Part shown: positions 38,540 through 50,640 of the stretch, piece by piece | Layout: each line of letters opens with the position of its first letter | Position numbering within the stretch: the stretch's first letter is position 1 | NCBI GenBank assembly: GCA_013398055.1 | Contig: VZRS01007674.1 | Span: forward strand, 188,653-252,652 | Direction: 5' to 3' | Source of the DNA: Ifrita kowaldi | Taxonomy: Eukaryota > Chordata > Aves > Passeriformes > Cinclosomatidae | DNA: 64,000 nt | Notes under the pieces: model-generated | Database searches by the model: none | What the model was told of the DNA's origin: nothing | The model's input: the letters and a program-made list of their open reading frames with translations, nothing else | Translations under genes and position numbers: made by a program

Positions 38540-38602
38540 TTGTGGTCGAGTCTGGAACTGAACCAGCATCTTCGTGTCCCAGCCTATTGTCCTAGTCACT
38601 CT
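38540..38602 (-). mobile_element. Possible antisense tRNA-derived SINE head
   Basis: On the minus strand, GGTTCAGTTCC (complement of 38554-38564) fits the tRNA B-box GGTTCRANTCC with one mismatch. It is preceded by 'aggacaataggctgggacac', which resembles the region between A and B boxes in MIR-type SINEs. No core or tail is identifiable. Ancient MIR relics occur in birds, but this call rests on one short motif. Confidence 0.33.
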
Positions 38603-40389
38603 TTGTTCTTCAGAGTCTGACTCAGCACTCCTCAAACCTCTCAATTTCCATTTCTCCATTTTTTCCTGATTTTGTGTTTTTCCCCCCAAGCAAACTTCTG
38701 GCTCCACTTCTATTTTTCCTTCTTGACACTCTTCATTATTTAAACTTTAAATATTCAAAAAACTCAATGAATGGCAATATAGCATTGTGGAAAAAGCTGT
38801 TACAGTTGGATGGTGCGACATAATCTCATTGCTTATTGTGTTAGAGATGATTAATTCTGTTTTATCAATTTGTGAATAGGTTACCCTTTTCCAAATACTA
38901 GGACGCCCTTTTTTCTTTAGCTCACAATTGGTCCTGTAAGTTCAATACTATTTATTTTCATTTCTTCAAATTGGGTTCCTTTTCAGGGGAAAAAAGAGGA
39001 TACTGAGTTCTCTCTGGGTAAATTTATAGAATTTGCCAGTGTGCAGCCTCTCCAAGTTTGGACTTGGAAAAAATGTGGAAATGTTAAAATGTCATCCAAG
39101 ATAGAAAAGAAATGGAGGGATTACTTTTAAGCACAGTCATAAGAAACAAAACTGGTCTTTAAAGATGTACTATCCCCTACAAGTTTTGAGGAGGTCATTA
39201 TAACCAAAACCAGCTAACTCCAGCTGTAAACTATTGATGAGACCAACATTTAAAAGAGAGTTTGTTTTGGAGGATGATTTCATGCTCAAAGGCATTGCTC
39301 TCAAAAGCACACAATGTTACTTGTAAGAGGAAATATAACACCTCAATTGACATCATTGCATTGTTTCATGAACTGTTCCTTCGTTTTATCTCCATTCTAG
39401 TCTGGGAATATCTCTTCTTTGCAGGTTAAAATTATAACATGTTGGCATTTAGCTGGCATCTTCTTGTTTTCTTAGTATAAAACCATGGTTGGAGCAATTT
39501 GCTTCGGAATAACAATTTGATTTAATGATACCAGCACTAATAGTCTTCATAAATATATTAACAACTTTTGTGGTGTGTAAGTACCTTTCGGTTTGGTGAG
39601 AATTGGGTCAGTTCATTTTCCAATTTAATCCCATTCAAATAAAACTACAGAGTCATCTCTACGATTCTTTATGAGCAATATAGATGGGAGAGAGAAGAAT
39701 AGTCCTAAGCTCTGTTTTCTGTAGTCTGTTTTATGGACAACATACTGGTTTAATTACAGTGATAACAGTGTTCTATTTTCCCCTTGTCTTTCACCTCCTT
39801 TTTCTCTTCATGCAAGTTGGATGTAAGCAACAGACTTTTTTGTTTGTTATTTTTCTGCTAATTTTTTCCTGTCTATCTTTGATAGGAAGCTGCAATGTTA
39901 TTGCTTGCCAGCAATGGCCAAATCTTAATGAGGTATTTGAGAAGTCCCAATGGAGAACCTGCCACATGTAGAGAAAATATAGAATAAACACAGGAAATAC
40001 GCAGGCCAATGCTTTGTTTTATGGATTGTCCTGTCACACATAACACAGAACTGTACATTTAGTCATTTGTATGACTGTTCTTGATGAATATATTTCAATA
40101 GTAAATTTCTCATCAGAAAATAAGTAGTTGGTTTCATCCAGGCGTTTGAAAAGAACAGCCCTGTCTTCTGAGAAAATTCATGTTCATTTTAGAGATTCAT
40201 GCCCAGTTCTAAACTTAATTGATAATGGATTTATTTCTGTTTCTACAGTTTTTTGGAAACTTTTTCCTTCTGAAGACTCTACTTTTGAAATCTGTCAGAG
40301 TTTGAATAGTGAAGGATCAGAAGCTGAAGCTTCCCTCCCTCCTTTCTTTCTGTCAAGGCGCTTTTCCTACTGCTAATTTCTGGACTTTG
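38603..40389. other. Unique AT-rich non-coding DNA
   Basis: No gene, transposon or tandem repeat is recognised. Confidence 0.6.
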
Positions 40390-41320
40390 ACAACGACTGA
40401 GCTTTCAGCAAACCGCTGCACGTTAGCACCCTCAAAACACTAAAACTAAAGCTAACTTGTGCAGCTGTAGTGCTTTAGACAGTCTGAAGGGTGACTTGCT
40501 TTCTATATCAGGGTTATGCTCACACTGCTCTCTGGCAAACTGTAAAGGTAAACGCCCAGAGAGGGGAAGGCAGTGGCTGTGGGGTGAGCTGTAAATACAG
40601 CAGTCTGTGAATCAAACCACTCTCCCTCTCCCACCCTTTCTAGAAATCTATCAAGCTGGCAGGCTGCCCTGCTTGAAATAAATGTGGAAAATATTATGTA
40701 ACTTCGCCCTGTACGCTGCGCTGACAGTGTAGGCACTAGTTAGGTTTTAGTTACACTTTCTGCAATGGCTATTTTTGGAGACCAAAGGCTTCTCTCTTTA
40801 AATTTACGCCTGTATTTCCTTTGCCCCCACCCTCGCATTTATGCTTTTTTTTTTTCAATTGACAACAGAATGCAACTCAGCTTCTGCAAACAGAAAAACA
40901 ACCTCAGCAAAGCTGTTTATAAAATAATACCCCCCCTCAACAACAAAAAGCAGACAAAAAACCCTAACAAACTGCTGGAGGAGGGATTTATTGCCTCTGA
41001 CCGTGGCCAAGCGCTGAAACAGTCAGTCTCACATCCCCTCCCCTAGAGTTGTACGCCGTGTCAATACCTCCCTCTGCTGAAAGATCTACATTCTTCCGCT
41101 CTTGCTTGACTACATTTTGCTGTGGCAGGACTTGCATAGACCAGAAGGAATCTGTGATACATAATAGAGCAGCCTGCTTGCTGCAACACAGCTGCCCTGC
41201 CGAGACTATAGCCTCTGGGGAGTGCATAAACTTAAACTATTTGTCCTTCCCCAGTGCCACTGCTTGCAGACTAAATCTGAGATTAGGAAAAGATGATAAT
41301 TTGGAGTCAGATGACTTCTA
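40390..41320. promoter_or_regulatory. Candidate conserved regulatory block
   Basis: This is one of the few longer stretches with balanced composition and repeated CpG words (for example 'gacaacgactgagc' and 'aaccgctgcacgttagc', and 'cgccctgtacgctgcgctgac' near 40705). It has a PAR/CEBP-like TTATGTAAC near 40694 next to an NFAT-like GGAAAATA. Frames are open on both strands (40988-41321) but match no family. No TATA-plus-initiator or CpG island is visible, so an enhancer-type or other conserved element is more likely than a promoter. This is inference only. Confidence 0.3.
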
Positions 41321-44300
41321 AAAATACTGTTTTAGGAACTCCTGTGATGGGATTCAGTCATTGTTAAGGGACATTCTGTTTAAAGACAGTTCTATGTGCG
41401 TGTGCCTTACAAATTCAATTTATTTCCTTCAGTTTTAGTCACTTAATTAGTTTTTGTTCTAGAAATAGTAAAATTACCATGTGGTTTGTGATCCATTGTG
41501 CTGCATAAACTACCATGTAAGACTTTAAGTGTTGTGTTACTCAAACAGATTGAATTATCTTAATGGTTGGAAAATCTATGAATCATCTCAGCTATAACTG
41601 GTGTGGTTATTAGGGAACTCAGTTTTTCAGAGGCTGTGTGATTAGGGACCCAAGCCAGTTATTTCTCATCTCAGATCATTATAGTATAAAGATTTTAAAG
41701 TGACCAGTACAGTTTATTTGTCTCTGTTTCAGGTACCCCAAACTGACACACTAAAAAGGGTAGTGATTTTGTTAGAGGTGAATGATTGGACTTAGTGGAG
41801 AATTGAGCAACTTTCAGATGTCTCAAGTTAGGCCCCTACTTTTAGTAGAGGACTAGAAGCAAAAGGCCCTAATTCAAACGCAATATTTTTCTTTATCACT
41901 CCTTTGGAACTTCTGAAGTGTCTGCCTGTGTTATGGGAAAGGCTAATACACTGCAAAGACATAGCTGAGGTACAGCAGTTTACAGCTTTTTTTAATTAAT
42001 AATTTTTAATATTTCCTCATTATATTCAGCTGCTTCAGACCAGATGAGTTTTCCCTCGATTTGATAGCAGATGGCAAACAGCCATTTTACATCAATTTCA
42101 TTCTGGAAGAAGCACAAATCAGGTTGCTCCTATTAACTTTTTCAACTGAACTTTTTAATGTCTTCAGGGAAGTTTGGTGATGTCAGAGGTGAGAAGAGTA
42201 ATATGGAATAAGGGAAAAACATAAAATCTCTGTACAGAAAATTGTTCTGATTGGATGGGGTTCAAAAAGACCATACAAAGCAGAGCAAGGGTAGAAAGTA
42301 GACAAGGAGGTGCAGGAAGGAGCACAGCTGTAGGGAATAAAAACACTCAGGGGAAGGTCATATTAGGAGGAGTAGGAATCATCATCATGTGGTGAAGTTT
42401 TCAGGATGGTGCTATTGTATGCAGACTTGTGAGGGGAACTGACCTTAAACAGGAAGAAATAAAGGACTACGTGCTGCAAAAATGATGGTAGGAATCAGGC
42501 TTTGTAAGAAGAGAGGAGTGTCTGACTTAGAGTGTGCTGTGAGGTTGAGGTCTTATAGCTCTCTGGGAGATGGCTTTTCCTAGCAGAAGAAGGCTTGGTC
42601 AAGGAAGTATGGTTGAGGAAGGGCACCCTGTAGAGAAACAGAGGTGCCAAAGATACCTGTGTCATTCATTAAACATGATTTTTTTTGTGGAGGTTTGCAC
42701 ATTCTTAATTATAGTGCAGAATATTCCATCTTTTTTTGCCTCATACCTTGGATATTTATAACTGGTAAGAGAATGCTAGCGAAGTTATTTGGTTTACCGA
42801 AGGAAAAGCTTGTCATGTATTTGTACTTGACATTTCTTCAAAATGATATGCTCTAATATTAAGATTTTATTCGGATGTTAAGCCACTCATACACAGGTTT
42901 TATAAGATGCTGGCTGTGACCTGCTGCAACAAACCTGAGAAGCAGAGATGCAAAATTACTTAAATGGATATGGAAAAAGGGATCTTAACTGTTTTTTCTG
43001 GACTTCACTGGCATATTTGATATGCCAAGATTTCTAGCATTGGGCTGGACGTTATTACTGCCAAGGAGAAAGGCATGTTTTTTGCCTCTGACTTTTTTTT
43101 TTTCCCCCAGGCTGTGGTGCACAAGAATGATTTAGAGAGAGATATGCAACTGATTGGACTTTTCAGTAATTAACATATGAGCATTGCTGCACTTGGTGTT
43201 AGCTTATTCTCTGTGAGAGTTTTAGATGGATGTGGTTAAGGTACAAGGTACCATTCTGTGCTTTTGAGTTTACTGAGATACTCTGAGCACTAAACTGAAT
43301 GTCTCCTCTAAATAGAGCTAGATTTAGATGGGGGCAGACAGGCTACAAAATATGCATCCTGGCTGTAACAGGGCAGTCAGAAATGCATCTGTAATGCTGT
43401 GGGTATGTAGTTTGGAGTCAGCTGAGGGACAAAGTCTAAAGCAGTGACTCAATGGGAATCTGCTGCAGGCTTTAGGAGTCAGGTACTAGGTTCAGTTCTG
43501 TGAGCTCTGTAGAGCTTCCCCACAACCCATAAGGCTCTTAAGAGATCTTTATGTAAGACAGATGAAATGAGGATACGAAAAGCCCCGTACTGATAGCACA
43601 ACTGAACTCAATTCACTTTTATCACTTTTTCAGACAACAAGGTATATATTTATGTAGGGCTTTTTGCTCAACAGAGTGGCCCTACAACACGGTGCTCCTA
43701 ATGAAGCTAGAGTTTTAGTATCAAAAATGTCTGTACTAGCTGAGCCTACAATGCAAGGAACACATGAATATCTAGGAAATCTAGAGTAACTTGGTAGGGG
43801 CACACTTCTCTTGCAAAAGCACTGCCATGTGTTTATATTGCTTAGTTTGGAAAGCAAACCAAAAAACTCTAGGAAGTGGAATGTGGATGAGAAGCGCTCA
43901 TTATCAGTTATGCTAAATACTCAATGAAACCTGAGGCCGCACGAATCTCAACTGGTTTCAAGTTTTCTTACAGTCGAAACTCCGATCAGGTTCCTCAAGA
44001 GTTCAGAATTTCTAAGCAAAACTAGACCTCCTGAATGCATAGAACTTGAAGAGCAGCTTTACAGTACATGCTCCAAGCACTAGCTATAAATTAATAACTT
44101 TCCACAGCACCCATGTGATTTGGAGAACTGTGATTAACCTCTTAAAATTCAGTCCACAGGCAAACAAAAATGCGGATTTGTTAAGGATTTTAGTATGGAG
44201 TGATGAACTTAAGCATGTCATTGAGTGGCTAACCTCTATAGGCAGACCCTCTAGGTTCCCATCTGGCTTTTAAGCATGCACAAACTTTTACAAGTGTTGT

Positions 44301-46089
44301 ACTGAACAGGTTATCTTGGCAAAGTCTGGTTGTGGTGAGAGTGAGATGAGCTATCTGCAATGAAAGCTTTGTGACAAAAATATGGGTCCTGATTTTGGTT
44401 TTAAATTATTTTTTGTTTTAGTATACTTGATCACTACACATACAGTTAGGTGAGCTATTAAATGAAGCATTTGCATATGATTGAAGATTTGCTCTGTAAA
44501 TTCTATGATCTGAGTCCTGGGTTCTCACTGTCCCTGAATCCAGTGGCTGCAAAGCCTGGTAAACTGTGTAGTGTTTCGGTGTGAATGTTTGTGTGAACAC
44601 ATTTTAATGTACAATTTCTGCTAGTTGTCCATTTCTGGCAGGAGTCCTGTAGAAAAATGGTTGGCATTATCACACAGAGTAGTTCCTTTGGATGTATGTG
44701 TGTCTGCACGCACATGTCCTCTCCCCTGGGTGCCCAAAGGAGTTACACAATGTACACGTGCAAAATCAACAGGATGGCCCCTTCATTAAGTGACTGAACA
44801 GGAAACCAGGAGAGTTAACTCCTGTTCCTTATTCTTTGAAAATTTTGCCTGCAAATCTGGGAAATCCACTTAGGAAAACTGAAGCACCTGAAATCTATCA
44901 GTAAAACAGGAGACTAGGGTGACTTTGTGGTTGTATTTGAATAATCTAAACTGGCATGGAAAAATGTGGACATGTCTTAAAAATACTGTTAAAACTGTCT
45001 TTGAAGCCTTGAGACACATGTCAAAGGACAGAAAATACTTTAAAGTTATGCTTCAGGATTATAAAAAAAATGTTGCTTTGACTGTTTTTCACTAGCAAAA
45101 GCAAATTCGGCAGTATTGAAATGCAGATTTGTATTTTTTCCGCTAATTACTCTTGAAATATTTGTAGAACTCTTTATCAAAACTTAACATATTTTTGCTT
45201 GAAACCTTCCTTTTTTGAATATGGGGCAAAAGAAAAATGTTGCTTGTTCTCTTGCTTTCTTAATGATGTCTCAATTTGTGTAGTCTTAGCATTCCACCAA
45301 AACAAAATAAGTCTCCCTTTCCAAAACCAACAGAGGACTGAAACTCCTCTTATTCTGTATTCCAATTAGTTATAGGGACATGTTTTTACCACCTCTAAAT
45401 GCTTTGGATGCGCTGTTTTGGTTTTAGTGTCAATGCTCTACCATGGCTCTGCTAATTTCATGGAGGGGGATTACATTAATGATGAAATCTTAGGAGTGCT
45501 AGGACTAGTGAAGCCTGATGGCCTATGTTTTTGTCTTGTTGATAGGGCTTGGAAGTTTTTGTACACTGTGTGTTCATAAACTTTCTGTTTCCTTTTTGTG
45601 CAGATTCCCCGGTGTCTTACAATGTGTGAGCTCATTGCTGCTTTTTCATTTAAATGTCTACCAGGAAGTGTCCCTGTTTCCTTCAGGGAAAGTTCCATGT
45701 ATGCAAGAAAAAACTACTGCTAAGTCACTGCTCCAGGTTAACTGCCTCAAAAAAGTAGATGGAATAGTTTATTCTTTGTGTCTTTGGTCTACTTAACTGC
45801 CCACCTTAAATATAAACTTCGGAATCCCCTAGGCCACTTTAGGCCATGGGAAACGTGCCGTATAACAGATGAGATCAATACAGAACTGCTAGATCTTTGA
45901 GCTTTTTTCCTCTTCCTGGGCCACAGAGACAATATATGTTGAAGTTTCTGTATAATTTTTTGAGTAATATTCAGGAATCCAATTTCTTCTTCTAAAGGAA
46001 AAATTCAGATGCTTAATGGATTACAGATGCCTAATGGATGACATCTCTTGCTAGCTACAGCATTTAAGTTCTAATTGCAACCTGAGCTG
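41321..46089. other. Unique AT-rich non-coding DNA
   Basis: No gene or repeat is recognised. A strong splice-acceptor look-alike (T11 then CCCCCAG at 43093-43110) is followed by 20 open codons and a stop. Without a donor partner it is not called as an exon. Confidence 0.5.
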
Positions 46090-46440
46090 CTTCTCTTCTC
46101 TAGATCTTCCTCCAGCTGAACAGTCTGTCGCCTTGCCAGTCCTTTAGCAACTAGTGCTTCAGGCACCTACTTTTGTGCGTCTGTTCCTCTGTCAACCCAA
46201 AGTTCCAACTCTGGGCTTCCCAGCAGCAGGTTCTAGGAGGTGAAGTGACCGGCACCTGCCTGTCCAAACAGCAGGGTGTCTGTTCTGTCTGTCTGGGTGG
46301 AAGGCACTGGGCTGGCTTTGTGTTTATAAACTTTGATTGATAACTGCACCTGTGCGGCTGCCAAGGTCAGGCTGCCTTTGGGAGAATGTTTTATCACCAC
46401 GGGCACCTGGCTTGGCGTAAGATTTAGGGACATGGCCTGT
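46090..46440. promoter_or_regulatory. Candidate regulatory block with developmental motifs
   Basis: Within 40 bases lie a PBX/HOX-type TGATTGAT (46334-46341), an E-box CACCTGTG (46347-46354) and an extended nuclear-receptor half-site CCAAGGTCA of the SF-1/ERR type (46361-46369). A TTTATAAAC word lies just upstream (about 46323). The surrounding block is richer in GC than its flanks. Such compact clusters are typical of vertebrate enhancers, but the motifs are short and conservation was not tested. Confidence 0.35.
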
Positions 46441-46784
46441 CTTCAATGACATGATTCTGGCAGTCTGAAAAGACTTTGTTGCAAGACATTGGCCTGCAGA
46501 GGCTAACCAGGTGGCAGCTTTGCTTTTTGATAGCTGTCGGAAACTTGGAATGAAGAAGAAAGTCTAAACTCCATTTACTGCATCAGTGACTGATGTTAAT
46601 ATCTAATAACATATAATGAATTTTTCCCAGTGATGAATATGCTGCTTCTGAGGGCCTGGGGCTAAAGAATAACCCATTTTTTTTTAAGAAATTCCTTGCA
46701 CTGTTTGTGTTTTGTAAAGCAAGTACAGGTACAGTTTTCACTGATCAGTACATTTTGACTTGGATGAGGAGGGATGGCTGGGAA
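46441..46784. other. Non-coding DNA, nothing recognised
   Basis: No supported feature other than a short T-run near 46678. Confidence 0.55.
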
Positions 46785-47110
46785 GTCAGACCAGGTTGCT
46801 CAGGGCTTTATCCAGACAAATAATCAAAACATCTATGGATAGAGACTGTACAGACACTTTGGCCAACCCACTTCACTCTCCTCATGGGGAGGAGACTTTC
46901 TCCTAACACCTGGTGTGAACTTCTCTTGTTTCATCTTATGCCCATTGTGTCATCATTCCAACATATATCACTGTACCATGTTCCAGACCCCCAGCAACCT
47001 CGACACAGGCATTGAGGAGCTCCTCAAAACCAACTCTTCTCCATACTGAGCAAGTTTGGGTTTCTCAGCCTCTCCTTGCTGAGCAAGTGCCCTAGCCACG
47101 CTGTCCCTCA
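46785..47110 (-). mobile_element. CR1 LINE, old antisense fragment
   Basis: Antisense CR1 landmarks remain in order: 'agaccaggttgctcaggg', 'ctttatccag', 'gagactttctcctaacacct', 'cttgtttcatcttatgccca', then 'cctcgacacaggcattgagg' and 'tttctcagcctctccttgct'. The copy is strongly diverged with small indels, and its terminal ATTCTRTG units are gone. It is one of the older CR1 copies here. Edges are approximate to about 30 bases. Confidence 0.82.
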
Positions 47111-48639
47111 CACTTTTATTAGCAGAGGAGAACTGAAGAACAGAGATCTTGAGAGGTAAAAGGGAGAGGGACTTTGCAAGAATGACTAGGGTAGATGGAA
47201 GGAAAAAAGAATCTTTGAGAGTAAAAAGTCATTCTTCTAGTATTGCCTCCCACCCTTGAAAGACATGGAGGGATTGTTTGTAAAGAGGTGTTGAGACAGC
47301 CAGCGATAGATCCTTACTGTTCTGATTGCAGGTGACATAGCGAGGAGCTGCAGGAGATGAAGCACCTGGGAAAATACATATGGCACTTTTTGGCAGGCTG
47401 AAAGGAAAGGCGAGGAAAGCTGGGCTGGGCATTATTGCCCTACTTCAGGACTTTGAGCTGAGACTGAGATGATGCAATGACTTGGTCATAGTGTTAACTT
47501 TAAGAACTGGTATAAATTTAATGAGGGTGTTTAAGTATGCTATAGTTCGTTAAGCTGAGTTTCCTATCCTTAGCTGTCACTTATTGAGAATAAAGATGCA
47601 GAAATCTATGTTCTTTCTCTTGTGTTGCTAAGTACTGAATGCCTGAATATATGCTACCCCTTCTCCAAATCTTGCAAGCTGGCACTTCATATCACTGCCC
47701 TAAATTTAAAATAAGAGACTTAGAAGTCATTCCAGAGGTTGCCTCTCAACTCTTCCAGGGCCTTGGCACATCTCTGTAATGACAGTGTTGTGCCGAATAC
47801 AGTTTGCTTTTTCTTATCCTACTAAGGTAATATTTTGGTTAAAGTTCTCTGGAGTAATTAGAAGTAAAATTGGTCAATAGGATATTTAAATGCTATGTTA
47901 CTTTAATCTCTCTAACACTACTTTGAGTTGTACTTGCACTAAGAGAACCATTTGGAACAGAACACTTTACTGCAGGGTCTGACTAATGTAGGGGTTGCAT
48001 ATGCTGGGTTATGTGGTATGTTTGAATATTTTGTGGTGGTTTGTGGTCCCTTGGAGTCAAGGAAATCACTGCTTGTACTCGTGACAGGATTCCTAACATA
48101 CATAAATAACCTGTGCTCCTTCTTTTTCACTTCCTGATTGGTAATTGGTGTATTGCCTAAAACTCCAGATCCAGCAGAAGCAGTACACTGGAAAGTATAA
48201 TTCTTCCTAGTTATTTGGGTAATAAAAATGTCAGTCAGGCTTAGGCAAGGATGCTAAAGCTTTTCTAAAGAAGTCTGTGTCACAGGACAAATATGTGTAT
48301 GGGTTTTAACCCACACTGTTTCAAAGAGTTCTTTTGGCTGGATCAGAGAGATAGTTTGGTCTCCATGTACGGGTTTGGGTAGGAAAATGGTGCTGTGATA
48401 CTTCTACTGTATAAATTTATAGATAGTGCATTTGAAGGGGAAATGTGTAAAAAAACTTCCATAGATATTCTAAACAGCAGAAGAAAGGTCTAGGCTTCAA
48501 CAGCTATTTAGAAGATTAAGACCTTCAATAATTTCTTATAATGACTGGCTTAATGTGTGGATAAATAGATCTCCTTTTGGCATGCCTAAATGCAAGTAAA
48601 AAATGTACTCCTGTTTCTAGTTTTCATCTATATAACCTA
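47111..48639. other. Unique non-coding DNA
   Basis: No gene, RNA or repeat is recognised. Confidence 0.6.
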
Positions 48640-49018
48640 TATCACTAGCCCATGTTCTCATGGGGCACTTCAACTTACTAAATGTCTGCTAGAAACACAA
48701 TGCAGCAGAGAGGAAGCAGTGTAGGAGGTTCCAGGAGTATGTGGAAGAAAACTGCCTGACACAGGGGGTGAGTGAGCCAACCAGGGAAGGTGCTCTGCTG
48801 GACCTGTTTGTGAACAGAGAAGGACTTGTGGAGGCTGACTTGGTCATAGCAATGACAATTCTTGGAGAAGTAAGCAGAAGGATCAACAGAACCATCACCG
48901 TGGACTTCTGGAGGACAGAATTTGGCCTGTGTGGGAGACTGGTTGACAGAGCCTTGAGAGACAGTCCTGAAGGGCAAAAGAGTCAAGGAAGGCTGGACAT
49001 TCTTCAAGATGGAAATAG
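48640..49018 (+). pseudogene. CR1 LINE ORF2 fragment (endonuclease end and linker), inactive
   Basis: The plus strand keeps a recognisable middle part of CR1 ORF2 in one frame, broken by one stop. It opens with LAHVLMGHFN, where the family has GDFN, so the catalytic aspartate has become histidine. It runs through a TAG at the conserved W of the DICW motif, then KQCRRFQEYVEENCLTQ, SEPTREGALLDLFVNREGL, ILGEVSRR and a DFWRTEFGLCGRLVDRA segment. About a dozen residues around the usual GHSDHEMIEF motif are deleted. Similarity stops near 49018, before the reverse transcriptase. Neither end of a CR1 element is present. Non-functional relic. Confidence 0.92.
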
Positions 49019-49640
49019 TAAAGGTACCTGGTTTTCTTCAAACAGTGCAATCTGTTTTTCCCCCTGCTACTTAGTCTCCCACTTGGCTAATGTTTCTCTC
49101 TGAAAAGGCACGTTGGCTCTGCAAATTTACCCACGCCCTTAACTGTACATTTTTATTGTGTGTGTCCTTGCATCATGATTAGTGGTGTATCAGAATGGTC
49201 TTGTATTTTCTCTGCTTATGGAGATAGTAGAGAAAGTTGCCCAAGGATTAGTCTGAGGATAATAGTTCTCAAGATTTGACAGAAAACTTCATGACATGCT
49301 GGAGGCCTAATTCTATCCAAACTGCTCATCTGAAACATTAACTGGAAGGATATGAAGAAACATTCTGGGCTTTGAAAAAGGCTTTTGAATCCTTAATTTT
49401 ATGGATAACGTCTTTGAATTCAGTGGATTTACCCCACTCCACCATGAAAAAGGAAGATGTGTGAATGTGACTGGTTGAATTTTTTTCTTTGGAGTAAGAG
49501 TTCTGCTTCTTCAGCATGTGGTTACATACTGTGCTGACTATTTATAGAAAAATGTCAAGTGTTTTGTCCCCTTTCTAAACTGGGACACTGCAGAATGATA
49601 ACCAAAAGAATTATTATCTTGATGGTTTTGGAGTCCCAGT
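49019..49640. other. Unique non-coding DNA
   Basis: No gene is recognised. An open stretch at about 49334-49466 contains an ALKKAFESLIL-like string that loosely recalls a retroelement polymerase segment, too little to call. Confidence 0.45.
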
Positions 49641-49649
49641 CCAAGCAGA

Positions 49650-49860
49650 TCTTTGGTTTGGCCCCCTGCTGTTGTCATCCATCTTTACCTGGACGATAGC
49701 TAGGCTTCTTGGTAGACGCTTTGCAATCTGTAAGCACTCGGCTGCAAATGCATGATCTCTTAGACAAAATGAGGATGTCTCAAAAGCTCGGCTGAAGTGA
49801 AATGGGAACAGGAAGTCAAAACTGAGCCCATGTACTCTGGTGTCATCTTTAATCTGCTTA
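49650..49860 (+). pseudogene. Possible decayed reverse-transcriptase relic
   Basis: Plus-strand translation gives short strings in the order expected of a reverse transcriptase. They are FGLAP (49652-49666), YLDD (49686-49697, the catalytic box of many LTR and DIRS-type enzymes) and, after about 40 residues, KSKLSP (49813-49830) immediately followed by GVIFN (49839-49853). YLDD and GVIFN share a frame; the other two are shifted. Several stops intervene, and the FGLAP-YLDD gap is about half the usual length. No LTR, integrase, gag or flanking repeat is visible. If real, this is a very old, dead retroelement of undetermined class. The strings are short enough that chance is a serious alternative. 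Confidence 0.25.
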
Positions 49861-50440
49861 CATCTAATAGACCAGTTTCTACTGAAGTTGATGGAAAAAC
49901 TGATTTGCTTAATGGAATATATTTCTCTTAATTATATACTTGGTTTAATTATATGTACTGAATCTATTATCACCTACTTCTAGAAATCCCCATGTGGGTG
50001 AGATTTTATTGTGCTGTTTGCTGCACAAGCAAATACATGAAAACAAGATTGCACCCCAGGTAGCTCAGAATTCCAGCACTGTCATTTGACAAGTGGATAA
50101 GTGTTGAAGGGAGCAGGCACCCCCAAGCTCTCCTCTCCCTGTCCAATTTTCTTTTTTTATTTTTACAATTTAAAGACTTAAAAGCCTGGATCTACTGTTG
50201 ATTTTGGATCATGTTTGGTGATTATTTTTTTTAAAAATAAGTCTTTTGCAGTAGCATTGGATGAACTACACTTCCACTGCTAAGGTAGAGCATAAAACAT
50301 GCTTCTAGCTTCTCATTGAGTCAGTGAGTTTATATATTTATTTTAATTTCCGTCACTTTCCATTTCTGTCTGTGTGTGAACATTTATATGAAACTTTTGT
50401 CTTTCCTACATCCTATCGTCTGTATCACAGGGTTGCCACC
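49861..50440. other. Non-coding DNA, nothing recognised
   Basis: No feature could be supported. Confidence 0.55.
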
Positions 50441-50640
50441 AACTGGCCAAGGTCTAATTTTCATTGCTGTTGTGGTGGGGGCCATCCAGGAAGTGCTGTG
50501 CCCTGCCCAGTGTGAGCTCAGGTCCTGAGGGGTGGCTGTGCCGTGAGCAGCACGGGGCGAGCACGCGGCGTTTCCACATTGGCCCGTGACCTCACAAGTG
50601 TGAAACCATGCACAGAAACCACCAGATGGGTACCAGCTTC
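50441..50640. other. Small GC-rich, CpG-containing patch
   Basis: The patch has a run of CpG words ('gtgccgtgagcagcacgggg', 'cgagcacgcggcg') in otherwise CpG-poor DNA. It is too short for a CpG island and shows no TATA or initiator. No protein or repeat similarity is recognised. Confidence 0.4.

Noticed and set aside
44498..44510. ATTCTATGAT resembling a CR1 terminal unit
   Set aside because: The adjacent bases do not match any CR1 3' UTR on either strand.
49334..49466. Open stretch with a string recalling retroelement polymerase segments
   Set aside because: One short string, and its position before the YLDD motif does not fit element order.
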